From contig JAFRXH010000007.1 in the NCBI GenBank assembly GCA_017437785.1, positions 1 through 64,000 on the forward strand: a DNA stretch of 64,000 nt, given 5' to 3'. Shown here piece by piece: positions 7,976 to 16,278 of the stretch. The notes under the pieces are model-generated. The model searched no databases and was not told where the DNA came from. It saw only the letters and a list, made by a program, of their open reading frames with translations. Origin of the DNA: Lachnospiraceae bacterium (GTDB lineage: Bacteria; Bacillota; Clostridia; Lachnospirales; Lachnospiraceae). The translations under genes were made by a program, and so were the position numbers. The first letter of the stretch is position 1, and each line of letters starts with the position of its first letter.

Positions 7976-9928
7976 ATGGTTAAATGGGGGGTAATGGGGA
8001 CGGCAGGCATAGCTCAGGGCTGCACTATCCCGGGCATGAAAAAAGCCGAAGGCTGCGAACTTTATGCAATAGCAGGCAGGAGCATTAAGAAGGCTGAGGA
8101 ATTTAAAGAGCGTTTTGGTTTTGAGAAGGCGTATGAAGGCTATGATGCTTTGATAAACGATCCAAAAGTGCAGGCGGTATATATACCGCTGCCCAATCAT
8201 ATTCACTGCGAATGGGTCATAAAGGCGCTTAAGGCACATAAGCATGTGCTGTGTGAAAAGCCCATGGCCATGGATGAAGCCGAGATGAAGGAGATGTTCA
8301 AAACCGCCCGCGAAAACGGTGTGATACTCATGGAGGCTTATGCATATCTGCACAGCCCCTATGTGGAAGCCTTAAAGAAGATAGTAAAGAGCGGTGAGAT
8401 AGGCGATGTCGATTATATAGACACCGCATTCATCACCCAGGATTATTCGGAGGATTTCAGACTGCATAAAGAATACGGTGGAGGCGGCATACTGGATGTG
8501 GGCTGCTACTGCACTACCATGATATTAAGCCTTATCGATTCGCCTGTGAGTTATGTGAAAGCCGATGCAGAGCTTGATGATAAGAAGGTGGATCATATGG
8601 CCTCTGTGCTGATCGGCTTTGAAAACGGCGCACGCGCTTCTTTAAATGCGGGTATGGCTCTGGGTATAGATAGCTGCGACCGTTACGACCGTCTTTTCAT
8701 ACACGGATCAAAGGGCTATATCCGCTCCGACGTGGAATACAATCAGGAAGGTGAACTGGAATTTACGGTATGGGTCAAGAATGATAAGGGTGAGAGGATA
8801 GCTCATAAGGAAAAGGTAAATGCGGCTTCCAATTACAGTCTTGAGATAATGCAGCTCAATGACTGCATCGAAAACGGTGCTGCTCCCCATATCAGCGAGG
8901 CGTTCTCATTAAAGAACATGCATCTTCTGGACCGTATACTCGATGTGTCGGGCTATACGGACGAAAGAAAAGCTTTTGTGCTTGATAACGGCGTTGTGAT
9001 CCCCGCTGTCGGATATGGTTCCTTTATGTCTACTGATAAGCTGGGGGCGCAGACTATAAAAGATGCGCTGGAAGCCGGCTACAGATATATCGATACGGCA
9101 AGTTTCTATTATAATGAAGAGCAGATAGGAAATGTGCTTAAGGAAAGTGATTTCAAAAGGGAAGATATATTCTTATGCAGCAAGGTATGGCCTGCGGATC
9201 TGGGACGCGAAAAGACTCTTAAGAGTTTTGAAGCTTCCTGCGAAAAGTTAAAGACCGGATACCTGGATATGTTCCTTATCCACTGGCCCAAAGATGATAA
9301 GAACGATCCGGCATGGATCGATAAGGTAAGAGAGAGCTGGGCAGTGATGGAAGAGCTTTATGAGCAGGGCAGGATAAAAGCCATAGGTCTTTCGAATTTC
9401 CTCCCCCATCATATAAGACCGCTGCTTGAGACAGCGCGCATCAAGCCTATGGTGGACCAGCTGGAACTGCACGTGGGTTATATGCAGGAGTACGCCCTTG
9501 CTTATCTTAAGAAGGAAGGCATACTTCCCCAGGCGTGGAGTCCTTTAGGCAGGGCGCGCGTGATCAATGATCCCATCATCACGCAGATGGCAGCTAAATA
9601 CGGTAAGAGCAGCGCACAGGTACTGCTGCGCTATCTGATCCAGCGCTGCATACCCGTGATCCCCAAGGCATCCTCTATCGAGAGGATGAAGGAGAATCTT
9701 GATATCTTCGGCTTTAATATTTCCGATGACGATATGTCGATCCTCTCCTGCCTGCCCGAGCGCGGCTTCTCGGCGAGCACCCCGACCTTGAGCGCATCAA
9801 CGCCAAAGGCTCGTTTTGAGCGGAGCGGTAAACTTTGTCATTCTGAGCGGAGCGAAAAAGTGAGGCAGGAAATCTGTGATTTCCGTAGCCGAACTTTCCT
9901 TGAGGGGAATCTTGATAGAAGCAGATGA
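7976..9928 (+). CDS. Gfo/Idh/MocA oxidoreductase - aldo/keto reductase fusion with frameshifted C-terminus
   Basis: Residues 1 to about 325 are a Gfo/Idh/MocA dehydrogenase ('WGVMGTAGIAQG' dinucleotide fold, 'HVLCEKPMA', 'GGGILDVGCYC'). About 330-600 is an aldo/keto reductase ('RYIDTASFYYNEEQIG' with catalytic Tyr, 'FLIHWP', 'GLSNF', 'PVIPKASS'). Both are NAD(P)-linked sugar or polyol redox families; the substrate is unknown. Near 9771 the frame leaves the AKR ending: one extra base there would restore 'RGFSGEHPDLERINAKGSF' and a TGA at 9817-9819. Instead the ORF runs about 37 codons on, mostly through a dispersed repeat, to 9928. AGGAGG precedes ATG 7976. Confidence 0.85.
   Translation: MVKWGVMGTAGIAQGCTIPGMKKAEGCELYAIAGRSIKKAEEFKERFGFEKAYEGYDALINDPKVQAVYIPLPNHIHCEWVIKALKAHKHVLCEKPMAMDEAEMKEMFKTARENGVILMEAYAYLHSPYVEALKKIVKSGEIGDVDYIDTAFITQDYSEDFRLHKEYGGGGILDVGCYCTTMILSLIDSPVSYVKADAELDDKKVDHMASVLIGFENGARASLNAGMALGIDSCDRYDRLFIHGSKGYIRSDVEYNQEGELEFTVWVKNDKGERIAHKEKVNAASNYSLEIMQLNDCIENGAAPHISEAFSLKNMHLLDRILDVSGYTDERKAFVLDNGVVIPAVGYGSFMSTDKLGAQTIKDALEAGYRYIDTASFYYNEEQIGNVLKESDFKREDIFLCSKVWPADLGREKTLKSFEASCEKLKTGYLDMFLIHWPKDDKNDPAWIDKVRESWAVMEELYEQGRIKAIGLSNFLPHHIRPLLETARIKPMVDQLELHVGYMQEYALAYLKKEGILPQAWSPLGRARVINDPIITQMAAKYGKSSAQVLLRYLIQRCIPVIPKASSIERMKENLDIFGFNISDDDMSILSCLPERGFSASTPTLSASTPKARFERSGKLCHSERSEKVRQEICDFRSRTFLEGNLDRSR
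9837..9917 (+). repeat. Dispersed intergenic repeat (composite 'TCATTCTGAGCG' element)
   Basis: Begins GTCATTCTGAGCGGAGCG and continues AAAAAGTGAGGCAGGAAATC ... CCGAACTTTCCTTGAGGGG. The same composite is present at 21011-21135 with an internal insertion. Here it is read as the tail of the upstream protein and includes the likely start region of the next gene. Confidence 0.8.
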
Positions 9929-10769
9929 AAACACAAAACTAAATTCAGGGCCCAAGAAGCACCGCGGCCTCATTATCCTTGCGATCCTTATACTTATCTT
10001 CGCATTATCCTGGCTGTGGTCGTGGATGCCTGTAGTCGAGCATATGGATATAGACGTCCCGGATGCGGACGGATATGTGGCAACGATAGTGCTTCTGACC
10101 GACCTGCATTCCTGCTATTACGGCCCGGGGCAGAAGTGGCTTTTGGATGCCATAGATAAGGAAGAGCCGGATATCATATTGCTGGGCGGCGATTTTTTCG
10201 ATGATGTCCTTGATGAAGATAACGCAAAGATCACCGCGGAATATCTTGCGCAAAACTATAACTGTTATTATGTTACCGGCAACCACGAGTTCTGGAGCGG
10301 GCGCGCCGGAGCAATGAAGCAGTATCTGAGAGACATAGATGTAAATGTCCTGGAAGGGGATTGCATAAGTACCACGCTTAAGGAGACCTGGTTCGATATC
10401 TGCGGTATCGATGACCCTGAGGTGGGCGAAGCGGAGTGGTGGCGGCAGCTTGAGCGGGCTTATTCACAGACGCAGGAAGGGCACATCAGGCTGCTTCTGA
10501 CACACAGGCCGGAGAGAGTAAGCGATTATCAGAAATATGATTTTGACCTGATCCTGGCCGGACACGCCCATGCGGGACAGATACTGATACCTTTTATAAA
10601 TAAAGGAGTGTTCGCGCCTGACCAGGGATTCATGGCGGAATATGTAAACGGAGCATATATGCTGCCTAACGGGAGCATAATGGAGGTAAGCCGGGGACTG
10701 GGGCGTGAGAGCACATTTGCGCCGAGGTTTTTTAACCATCCGGAGATAGTGGTTATAGATATACATTGA
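9912..10769 (+). CDS. Membrane-anchored calcineurin-like metallophosphoesterase
   Basis: About 285 residues. A single N-terminal membrane helix ('LIILAILILIFALSWLWSW') is followed by a metallophosphoesterase domain with the metal-binding series 'LLTDLHSCYYG', 'LLGGDFFDD', 'YYVTGNHEFW', 'LLLTHRPE' and 'LAGHAHAGQ'. This matches the YkuE/YaeI-like lipid-pyrophosphatase-type branch, so a phosphoester or pyrophosphate at the membrane is the probable substrate. TTG 9912 is chosen because GAGGGG lies four bases upstream; GTG 9876 is also possible. The start region lies in a dispersed repeat and overlaps the frameshifted tail of the preceding gene. Confidence 0.85.
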   Translation: MIEADENTKLNSGPKKHRGLIILAILILIFALSWLWSWMPVVEHMDIDVPDADGYVATIVLLTDLHSCYYGPGQKWLLDAIDKEEPDIILLGGDFFDDVLDEDNAKITAEYLAQNYNCYYVTGNHEFWSGRAGAMKQYLRDIDVNVLEGDCISTTLKETWFDICGIDDPEVGEAEWWRQLERAYSQTQEGHIRLLLTHRPERVSDYQKYDFDLILAGHAHAGQILIPFINKGVFAPDQGFMAEYVNGAYMLPNGSIMEVSRGLGRESTFAPRFFNHPEIVVIDIH

Positions 10770-10807
10770 ATATAAGAAAGACCAGGCGTTTATGAAAGGA
10801 GAGCGGT

Positions 10808-11290
10808 ATGGCTGATAATAATACTGACCCTGCAAAGCTTCGTCAGGAGATAAATGCGGAAAAAGAGGATCCACGTGAAGCGATGATGAAGGGGGTATAC
10901 GCGGGGCCTGATGCGATGTCGATGATGATGGTCTATGCCGGGCCTGTCCAAATGCAGAACAGAGGGGGCGAGCAAAACTTTGCACAGTTTATGTCGGCCT
11001 ATGCCGGACCGTCGCCTGACTGTACGATACAGGGGGGAATGGCAGCAATGATGCGTCAGGGCGGGATAAACCCGCAGCCAAAGTCGCAGCCGCGGGAAGA
11101 GACATATTGTTTCTGCCCTACATGCGGCGCTATGTGCACATTGATATACTGTCCCGAATGCGGAACAACGCTTAAGGATGTGCAAAGATACAGGGATTGC
11201 AGCGGCTGCGGAGCGCGGATCACTGCAGATGCAAAGTTCTGCCATGAGTGCGGAAAGCCCGCCGGCAGCGGGAAAACAATGATGGCATGA
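10808..11290 (+). CDS. Small zinc-ribbon protein with three YAGP motifs
   Basis: 160 residues. Three copies of the tetrapeptide YAGP ('GVYAGPDAMSMMM', 'VYAGPVQMQ', 'AYAGPSPDC') lie in a Met-rich N-terminal half. The C-terminal half has two Cys4 zinc ribbons ('CPTCGAMCTLIYCPECG' and 'CSGCGARITADAKFCHECG'). There is no signal peptide or membrane helix. I do not recognise a characterised function; zinc ribbons of this kind often mediate protein or nucleic-acid contacts. GAAAGGAG at 10796-10803 precedes ATG 10808, and the gene follows the phosphoesterase by 38 bp, so the two may be co-expressed. Confidence 0.7.
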   Translation: MADNNTDPAKLRQEINAEKEDPREAMMKGVYAGPDAMSMMMVYAGPVQMQNRGGEQNFAQFMSAYAGPSPDCTIQGGMAAMMRQGGINPQPKSQPREETYCFCPTCGAMCTLIYCPECGTTLKDVQRYRDCSGCGARITADAKFCHECGKPAGSGKTMMA

Positions 11291-11339
11291 GATAAGATCC
11301 CGGCGTTTATTCCTTCATATAAAAAATAAGAAAAAAAGC

Positions 11340-11368
11340 TTGCAATAAAAAATGGCCTGTGCTAATAT
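11340..11368 (+). promoter_or_regulatory. Candidate promoter of the alpha (ribosomal/RNA polymerase) operon
   Basis: TTGCAA (11340-11345), 17 bp, TAATAT (11363-11368), followed by the strong ribosome site AAAGGAGG before rpmJ. It lies in a short A/T-rich gap after an unrelated gene, where an operon promoter is needed. Confidence 0.5.
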
Positions 11369-11402
11369 ATAAAACGGTCTTTTTTGGAAAGGAGGTAGCG
11401 CC

Positions 11403-11516
11403 ATGAAAGTAAGATCATCAGTAAAACCGATCTGCGAAAAGTGCAAGGTCATCAAAAGAAAAGGGAGGATCATGATCATCTGTGAGAATCCCAAACACAA
11501 ACAGCGCCAGGGTTGA
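11403..11516 (+). CDS. rpmJ: 50S ribosomal protein L36
   Basis: 37-residue protein '[20 protein letters not shown]...' with the zinc-binding Cys-Cys-Cys-His set ('CEKC', 'CENPKH') of the C+ form of L36. GGAGG lies just upstream of ATG 11403. Usually rpmJ follows infA; here a zinc-ribbon gene precedes it and its own promoter is visible. A terminator-like hairpin follows the stop. Confidence 0.95.
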   Translation: MKVRSSVKPICEKCKVIKRKGRIMIICENPKHKQRQG

Positions 11517-11565
11517 TCAAGGGCGCATGAGTAATGAGCGGCTATGGCAGCACTTTCCGTCAAAA

Positions 11566-11613
11566 GTGTCTGCCGATCATCGATAAATGCAATTTGCGGC
11601 AGACATTTTTGTT
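11566..11613 (+). terminator. Terminator-like hairpin between rpmJ and rpsM
   Basis: TGTCTGCCG (11567-11575) pairs with CGGCAGACA (11597-11605) and runs into TTTTTG. It could end or attenuate the rpmJ transcript before the rest of the alpha operon. Confidence 0.65.
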
Positions 11614-11661
11614 TGTCGTCGAGGTAGAAATGCTGCTACCGTGCATTTACGATTGATACTT

Positions 11662-11730
11662 CTTCCGGCTTAGGTGATCAAAACGGAAGGAGGCAAGGCC
11701 GGAATTACCGGCCGGGCTGAAAGATAGCCC
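11662..11730 (+). promoter_or_regulatory. Structured leader upstream of rpsM (three hairpins)
   Basis: The 294 bp rpmJ-rpsM gap has no gene. After the terminator it holds three adjacent inverted repeats: CTTCCG/CGGAAG (11662-11667, 11684-11689), GGCCGG/CCGGCC (11697-11702, 11708-11713) and GGGCT/AGCCC (11714-11718, 11726-11730). The dense structure before a ribosomal protein operon suggests an autoregulatory leader; the ligand protein is unknown. Confidence 0.45.
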
Positions 11731-11810
11731 CAGTCAATTAGTAACTGTTAATCTGCCATCGCTTCTATATAAGCATACCGGATGGCACAGCAAAAACGGA
11801 GGATTTGAAA

Positions 11811-12179
11811 ATGGCTCGTATTGCAGGTATTGACTTGCCCAGAGACAAGCGCGTGGAGATAGGTCTTACCTATATCTACGGTATCGGGCGTGTCAGCGCA
11901 ACTAAGATCCTTGAGGCAGCAAAGGTTAATCCCGATACACGCTGCAGGGATCTGACAGATGATGAGGTTAAGCAGATAAGCGCCATCATCGAGGAAGGAT
12001 TCATGGTAGAAGGTGATCTTCGCCGTGAGATCGCGCTTAACATTAAGCGCCTTCAGGAAATCGGATGCTATCGTGGTATCCGTCACAGAAAGGGTCTGCC
12101 GGTACGTGGTCAGAAGACCAAGACCAACGCCCGTACACGCAAGGGTCCCAAGAAGACTGTTGCAGGTAAGAAGAAGTAA
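11811..12179 (+). CDS. rpsM: 30S ribosomal protein S13
   Basis: 122 residues, full length: '[21 protein letters not shown]' at the start, and the basic C-terminal tail with '[20 protein letters not shown]'-type sequence that contacts tRNA in the 30S head. ATG 11811 follows ACGGAGG; an in-frame TTG 11805 is unlikely. First gene after the structured leader, followed by rpsK. Confidence 0.97.
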   Translation: MARIAGIDLPRDKRVEIGLTYIYGIGRVSATKILEAAKVNPDTRCRDLTDDEVKQISAIIEEGFMVEGDLRREIALNIKRLQEIGCYRGIRHRKGLPVRGQKTKTNARTRKGPKKTVAGKKK

Positions 12180-12236
12180 TTGATCAGAAGTAATTGTAAC
12201 CGTTAATATTTATAAAAAAGAAAGTAGGTTAGTTTT

Positions 12237-12653
12237 ATGGCAGCAACAAAAAAGAGTGCTTCCACCGCAGCCAAGAAGGCAGCAGGTAAGAAGCGTGTCA
12301 AGAAAAACGTTGAACATGGACAGGCTCACATCCAGGCATCTTTCAACAATACTATCGTAACGTTGACTGACGCTGAAGGTAATGCTCTTTCATGGGCATC
12401 AGCAGGTGGTCTGGGATTCCGCGGTTCAAAGAAATCTACTCCTTATGCAGCTCAGATGGCAGCAGAAACCGCTACTAAAGCGGCGCTCATCCACGGCCTT
12501 AAGACAGTAGACGTCATGGTGAAAGGACCCGGAAGCGGAAGAGAAGCAGCTATCCGTGCACTGCAGGCAAACGGTCTGACGGTGACCAGTATCCGCGACG
12601 TGACGCCGGTACCCCATAACGGATGCCGCCCGCCCAAGCGTCGTCGTGTATAG
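12237..12653 (+). CDS. rpsK: 30S ribosomal protein S11
   Basis: 138 residues. A Lys/Ala-rich N-terminal extension of about 20 residues precedes the S11 core '[21 protein letters not shown]', ending in '[18 protein letters not shown]'. S11 sits on the 30S platform beside S18 and mRNA. ATG 12237 lies 57 bp after rpsM in conserved alpha-operon order. Confidence 0.97.
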   Translation: MAATKKSASTAAKKAAGKKRVKKNVEHGQAHIQASFNNTIVTLTDAEGNALSWASAGGLGFRGSKKSTPYAAQMAAETATKAALIHGLKTVDVMVKGPGSGREAAIRALQANGLTVTSIRDVTPVPHNGCRPPKRRRV

Positions 12654-12677
12654 TTTGAAAGTGGAGGATAAATCATC

Positions 12678-13352
12678 ATGGCAGTGAATAGAGTACCTGT
12701 ATTGAAAAGATGCAGAGCATTAGGCATAGATCCCTCATTCCTGGGTGTTGAGAAGTATACCCACACCAGAGAGTGGAAGAGCGAGGTTGACGGCCGCAAG
12801 AAGAATATCAACAAGAGACTTGACCGCAGGGTAAACGAGTCTATCCGTATGCCCCGCAATGCTAACAAGAAGGTAAGTGAGTATGGACTTCAGCTGAAAG
12901 AGAAGCAGAAGGCAAAGTTCATTTACGGCGTACTTGAGAAGCCCTTCCGTAACTACTACGAGAGAGCAGACCGCATGAAGGGTATGACCGGTGAGAACCT
13001 CTTGATCCTCCTTGAGAGCCGCCTTGACAGTGTTGTTTTCCGTATGGGATTCGCACGTACCAGAAAGGAAGCGCGTCAGGTTGTAGGCCACAAGCACATC
13101 ACCGTTAACGGAAAGAAGATCAACATTCCTTCTTACCAGGTGAAGGCCGGCGACGTGATCGAGCTTACCGAAAAGGCAAAGGGTCTGCAGAGATTTAAGG
13201 ATGTAATAGAAGTTACCGAGGGCAGGATCGTTCCCGCCTGGCTGGAAGTGGACTACGAAGCAAAGAAGGGCACAGTAAAAGAGCTGCCTAACAGGGAAGC
13301 AATTGATGTACCCGTAAATGAGATGCTCATCGTCGAGTTGTATTCCAAATAA
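12678..13352 (+). CDS. rpsD: 30S ribosomal protein S4, zinc-free form with N-terminal insertion
   Basis: Primary 16S rRNA binder and, in many bacteria, the repressor of its own operon. 224 residues, against about 200 for most S4 proteins; the extra length is a basic segment at about residues 27-55 between '[13 protein letters not shown]' and '[18 protein letters not shown]'. The S4 domain with '[19 protein letters not shown]' and '[14 protein letters not shown]' is intact. No Cys4 zinc site, so it is the C- form. GGAGG precedes ATG 12678. Confidence 0.97.
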   Translation: MAVNRVPVLKRCRALGIDPSFLGVEKYTHTREWKSEVDGRKKNINKRLDRRVNESIRMPRNANKKVSEYGLQLKEKQKAKFIYGVLEKPFRNYYERADRMKGMTGENLLILLESRLDSVVFRMGFARTRKEARQVVGHKHITVNGKKINIPSYQVKAGDVIELTEKAKGLQRFKDVIEVTEGRIVPAWLEVDYEAKKGTVKELPNREAIDVPVNEMLIVELYSK

Positions 13353-13405
13353 TTAAGAAAGATTAGGCGGAAAAAACTCTATACTGGGAAAAGGAGAACA
13401 GCTAC

Positions 13406-14374
13406 ATGTTAGAATTTGACTTTGACAGTCCCAATATAACCATCGAGAAGATTTCCGATGACAAAAAGTACGGAAGATTCGTGATCGAACCTCTTGAGAG
13501 AGGATACGGTATCACACTTGGTAATTCGCTTCGCCGTATCATGTTATCATCACTGCCCGGTGCGGCTGTAAGCCACGTAAAGTTTGATGGCGTTATGCAT
13601 GAGTTTTCAACCATCCCCGGAGTTAAGGAGGATGTGCCCGAGATCATCATGAACATCAAATCCCTGGCTATTAAAGATGACAGCGAGAGCGATGACAACA
13701 AGAAGGGTTATATCAAAGCCGAGGGTAACGGGGTTGTCCGTGCAGCGGACATTCAGTTCGATGATCCTGAGGTTAGTGTAGTCAATAAGGATCAGGTAAT
13801 AGCTACCATCAGCGGCGCAAAGGATGCAAGCCTTAAGATGGATCTGCTCGTGACCAAGGGACGTGGTTATTCAGGCGCTGACAAGAATAAGCGTGAAGAT
13901 CTGCCTGAGGGATATATAGCAGTTGATTCCATCTACACACCTATTGAGCGTGTAAATATCGCGGTTGAGAATACCCGTGTAGGTCAGATCACCGATTATG
14001 ACAAGCTCACCATGGATGTATGGACCAACGGCACACTTACTCCCGATGAGGCAGTAAGCCTTGCAGCAAAGGTTCTTAGCGAGCATCTTAAGCTCTTTAT
14101 CAATCTTTCAGATAAGGGCAAGCAGGCTTCGGTACTGGTTAACCAGAGCGAGGATCGTGAGAAGCAGGCAATCTCACTCAATATCGATGAGCTTGAGCTT
14201 TCCGTAAGATCCTTCAACTGCTTAAAGCGCGCAGGTATCAATACTGTTGAGGAGTTGTGCAACAAGACTTCAGATGAGATGATGAAGGTTCGTAACCTTG
14301 GTAAGAAGTCTCTGGACGAAGTGCTTGAGAAGCTTAAGGAATTAGGCCTGCACCTTCGCGACAGCGAGGAATAA
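13406..14374 (+). CDS. rpoA: DNA-directed RNA polymerase alpha subunit
   Basis: 322 residues. N-terminal assembly domain ('[20 protein letters not shown]', 'SSLPGAAV') and C-terminal UP-element and activator-binding domain ('[20 protein letters not shown]', '[16 protein letters not shown]'). Placed as usual between rpsD and rplQ; GGAGA precedes ATG 13406. Confidence 0.98.
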   Translation: MLEFDFDSPNITIEKISDDKKYGRFVIEPLERGYGITLGNSLRRIMLSSLPGAAVSHVKFDGVMHEFSTIPGVKEDVPEIIMNIKSLAIKDDSESDDNKKGYIKAEGNGVVRAADIQFDDPEVSVVNKDQVIATISGAKDASLKMDLLVTKGRGYSGADKNKREDLPEGYIAVDSIYTPIERVNIAVENTRVGQITDYDKLTMDVWTNGTLTPDEAVSLAAKVLSEHLKLFINLSDKGKQASVLVNQSEDREKQAISLNIDELELSVRSFNCLKRAGINTVEELCNKTSDEMMKVRNLGKKSLDEVLEKLKELGLHLRDSEE

Positions 14375-14385
14375 GTAACGTAAAC

Positions 14386-14466
14386 GCATGCCCGGTAAGT
14401 CCGAAGAAGCGCGGTGCATGTTTTAAACTCCCGGCATGACCGGTAAGCCCGAAGAGCGCGGCCATG
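14386..14466 (+). repeat. Two tandem hairpin repeats in the rpoA-rplQ spacer
   Basis: Two related units, 14386-14420 and 14434-14466, each begin GCATG, carry CCGGTAAG(T/C)CCGAAG in the middle and close with CATG, so each can fold into a hairpin. They fill the 119 bp gap before rplQ and may be a processing or translational control site. This is inference from structure. Confidence 0.5.
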
Positions 14467-14493
14467 TAAGGAAAAAGAAAGGAGTGAACTAAA

Positions 14494-15033
14494 ATGGCAG
14501 AGTACAGAAAGTTAGGTAAGACATCTTCTCAGAGAAAGGCACTGTTACGCAATCAGGTGACCATGCTGATCCTCAACGGACGCATCACCACCACCGAAGC
14601 ACGTGCTAAGGAAGTTAAGAAGATCGCTGAGAAGCTCATCGCACTGGGTATCAAGGAGAAGGACAATTACGAGACCGTAACTGTAAAGACCAAGGTTGCC
14701 CAGAAGGATAAAGACGGCAAGCGCGTTAAAGAAACAAATGCTGACGGCAAGAAGGTGACCGTATACGATGAGGTAGAGAAGGAGATCAAGAAGGACAATC
14801 CTTCCCGCCTGCATGCACGTCATCAGATGCTGAGCGTATTCTATGATGTGAAAGAGGTTCCCTCTGAGCCTCAGGGCCGTAAGAAGAATACCAAGAAGGT
14901 TGACCTGTGTGCAAAGGTGTTCGACGAGATCGCACCCAAGTACGCAAACCGTAACGGTGGTTTCACCCGTATCGTAAAGATCGGACCCCGCAAGGGCGAC
15001 GCCGCTATGATGGTTATCCTTGAGCTGGTATAA
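14494..15033 (+). CDS. rplQ: 50S ribosomal protein L17 with internal insertion
   Basis: 179 residues, about 50 longer than typical L17. The N-terminal core 'YRKLGKTSSQRKALLRNQV' and the C-terminal 'GGFTRIVKIGPRKGDAAMMVILELV' are standard. The extra sequence is a charged Lys/Asp-rich insertion at about residues 65-100, a form seen in Lachnospiraceae L17. AAAGGAG precedes ATG 14494. Last gene of the alpha operon. Confidence 0.96.
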   Translation: MAEYRKLGKTSSQRKALLRNQVTMLILNGRITTTEARAKEVKKIAEKLIALGIKEKDNYETVTVKTKVAQKDKDGKRVKETNADGKKVTVYDEVEKEIKKDNPSRLHARHQMLSVFYDVKEVPSEPQGRKKNTKKVDLCAKVFDEIAPKYANRNGGFTRIVKIGPRKGDAAMMVILELV

Positions 15034-15062
15034 GCTTAAAGCTTAATTGTTATTAAGGTATA

Positions 15063-15092
15063 GGGACACTCTTACGAGTGTCCTTATTTTTA
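15063..15092 (+). terminator. Terminator of the alpha operon
   Basis: GGACACTC/GAGTGTCC stem with a TTAC loop, followed by TTATTTTT. It lies 30 bp after rplQ. Confidence 0.85.
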
Positions 15093-15153
15093 AGTTTTTG
15101 ATATAATCATCCTTAAGCAATGTTTGGATAAACTAAGCGAAGGATCCGAGAAT

Positions 15154-16278
15154 ATGTCCTACCCGTTCGATAAATACGAATTCGATGACATAACCGAATA
15201 TATAGCGGCCAAGCGCGATAAGGCAAAGATAGATGCCCTTGAGAAAAAGGGTAAGAGCAAGGCGCAGATCGCGAAGAATATGAAGGAGCAGATCGCCCGT
15301 GAAGGCATCAGCTTTGAGACTGTCGTGGGCGAGGATTTTTTAAAGCAGCTCGATAAAGACAGCTTTACACGTGAGGAAGAAAGTGAGCTTGAGATAAATG
15401 AGCGCAGGCTTAAAAGGCGTGAGGCTAAAAGAAAGAGAGAGAAGCGCGCCAGGAATCTGCTGCTCATTCCCTTTTATATGATACTGGTCCTGGCTGTGGG
15501 AATAGGGATACTATGGATCGTCAAGGAAGAGCAGAGCAGAAAGAGCATGGAGGAGCTGAGGGAGCGTGCAGCGGCACCTGTTACGCCGACTGCCGTACCG
15601 ACGGTATCTGCATCGGAGCTTTATGTGGCCAAAGAGCCTACTCCTGCAGAAGACAGCAATACGAGGCCTGAGCCGACAGAGGAAGAAATACCCACGCAGA
15701 TATTGCCGCGGTTTAAGGAACTCTACGAGGAAAACAATGACCTGGCCGGCTGGCTTACTATAGAGGGAACAGTCATAGACTATCCCGTTATGTATAAGGA
15801 AGACGACAACGATTATTATCTGTCGCACAATTTTAATAAGGAAAATGATGTGAACGGCATGCTGGTGCTTGATAAACGCTGTGCGCGTGACGGCAGCGGC
15901 AGGAATATGCTGATCCACGGACATCATATGCGTAACGGCAGCATGTTCGGTTCACTGCAGAAATATGAAGATGAAGCGTACTTTAAGGAGCATCCCCTGA
16001 TCAGCTTCAGCACCCTGTATCAGGAGAGAAGCTACGAAATATTTGCAGTTTTTAAGTCTTCGGTGTATGATGAAGAGACGGATGACATAAAATTTTACGA
16101 TTTTATAGATATACAGACAAGGGAAGATTTTAACAGCTATATCAGAAGCGCGATCAACGGATCTTTATATGATACCGGCGTGCGTCCTTACTGGGGCGAT
16201 AAACTCTTAAGTCTGTCCACCTGTGAGTATTCAAAAGAAAATGGCAGGCTTGTGGTAGTGGGGAGAGAGGTTAAATGA
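15154..16278 (+). CDS. Class B-type sortase
   Basis: 374 residues. A long charged cytoplasmic N-terminus is followed by one membrane helix ('LLLIPFYMILVLAVGIGILWIV'), a Pro/Thr-rich linker and a sortase domain. The catalytic set is visible: His in 'MLIHGHHM', Cys in 'SLSTCEY', and Arg near the end ('NGRLVVVGR'). Sortases cleave sorting motifs and attach proteins to peptidoglycan or pili. ATG 15154 follows AAGGA; an upstream TTG 15124 is less likely. Its stop overlaps the ATG of the next gene, which ends in an MPKTG sorting signal, so the two look like an enzyme-substrate pair. Confidence 0.9.
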   Translation: MSYPFDKYEFDDITEYIAAKRDKAKIDALEKKGKSKAQIAKNMKEQIAREGISFETVVGEDFLKQLDKDSFTREEESELEINERRLKRREAKRKREKRARNLLLIPFYMILVLAVGIGILWIVKEEQSRKSMEELRERAAAPVTPTAVPTVSASELYVAKEPTPAEDSNTRPEPTEEEIPTQILPRFKELYEENNDLAGWLTIEGTVIDYPVMYKEDDNDYYLSHNFNKENDVNGMLVLDKRCARDGSGRNMLIHGHHMRNGSMFGSLQKYEDEAYFKEHPLISFSTLYQERSYEIFAVFKSSVYDEETDDIKFYDFIDIQTREDFNSYIRSAINGSLYDTGVRPYWGDKLLSLSTCEYSKENGRLVVVGREVK

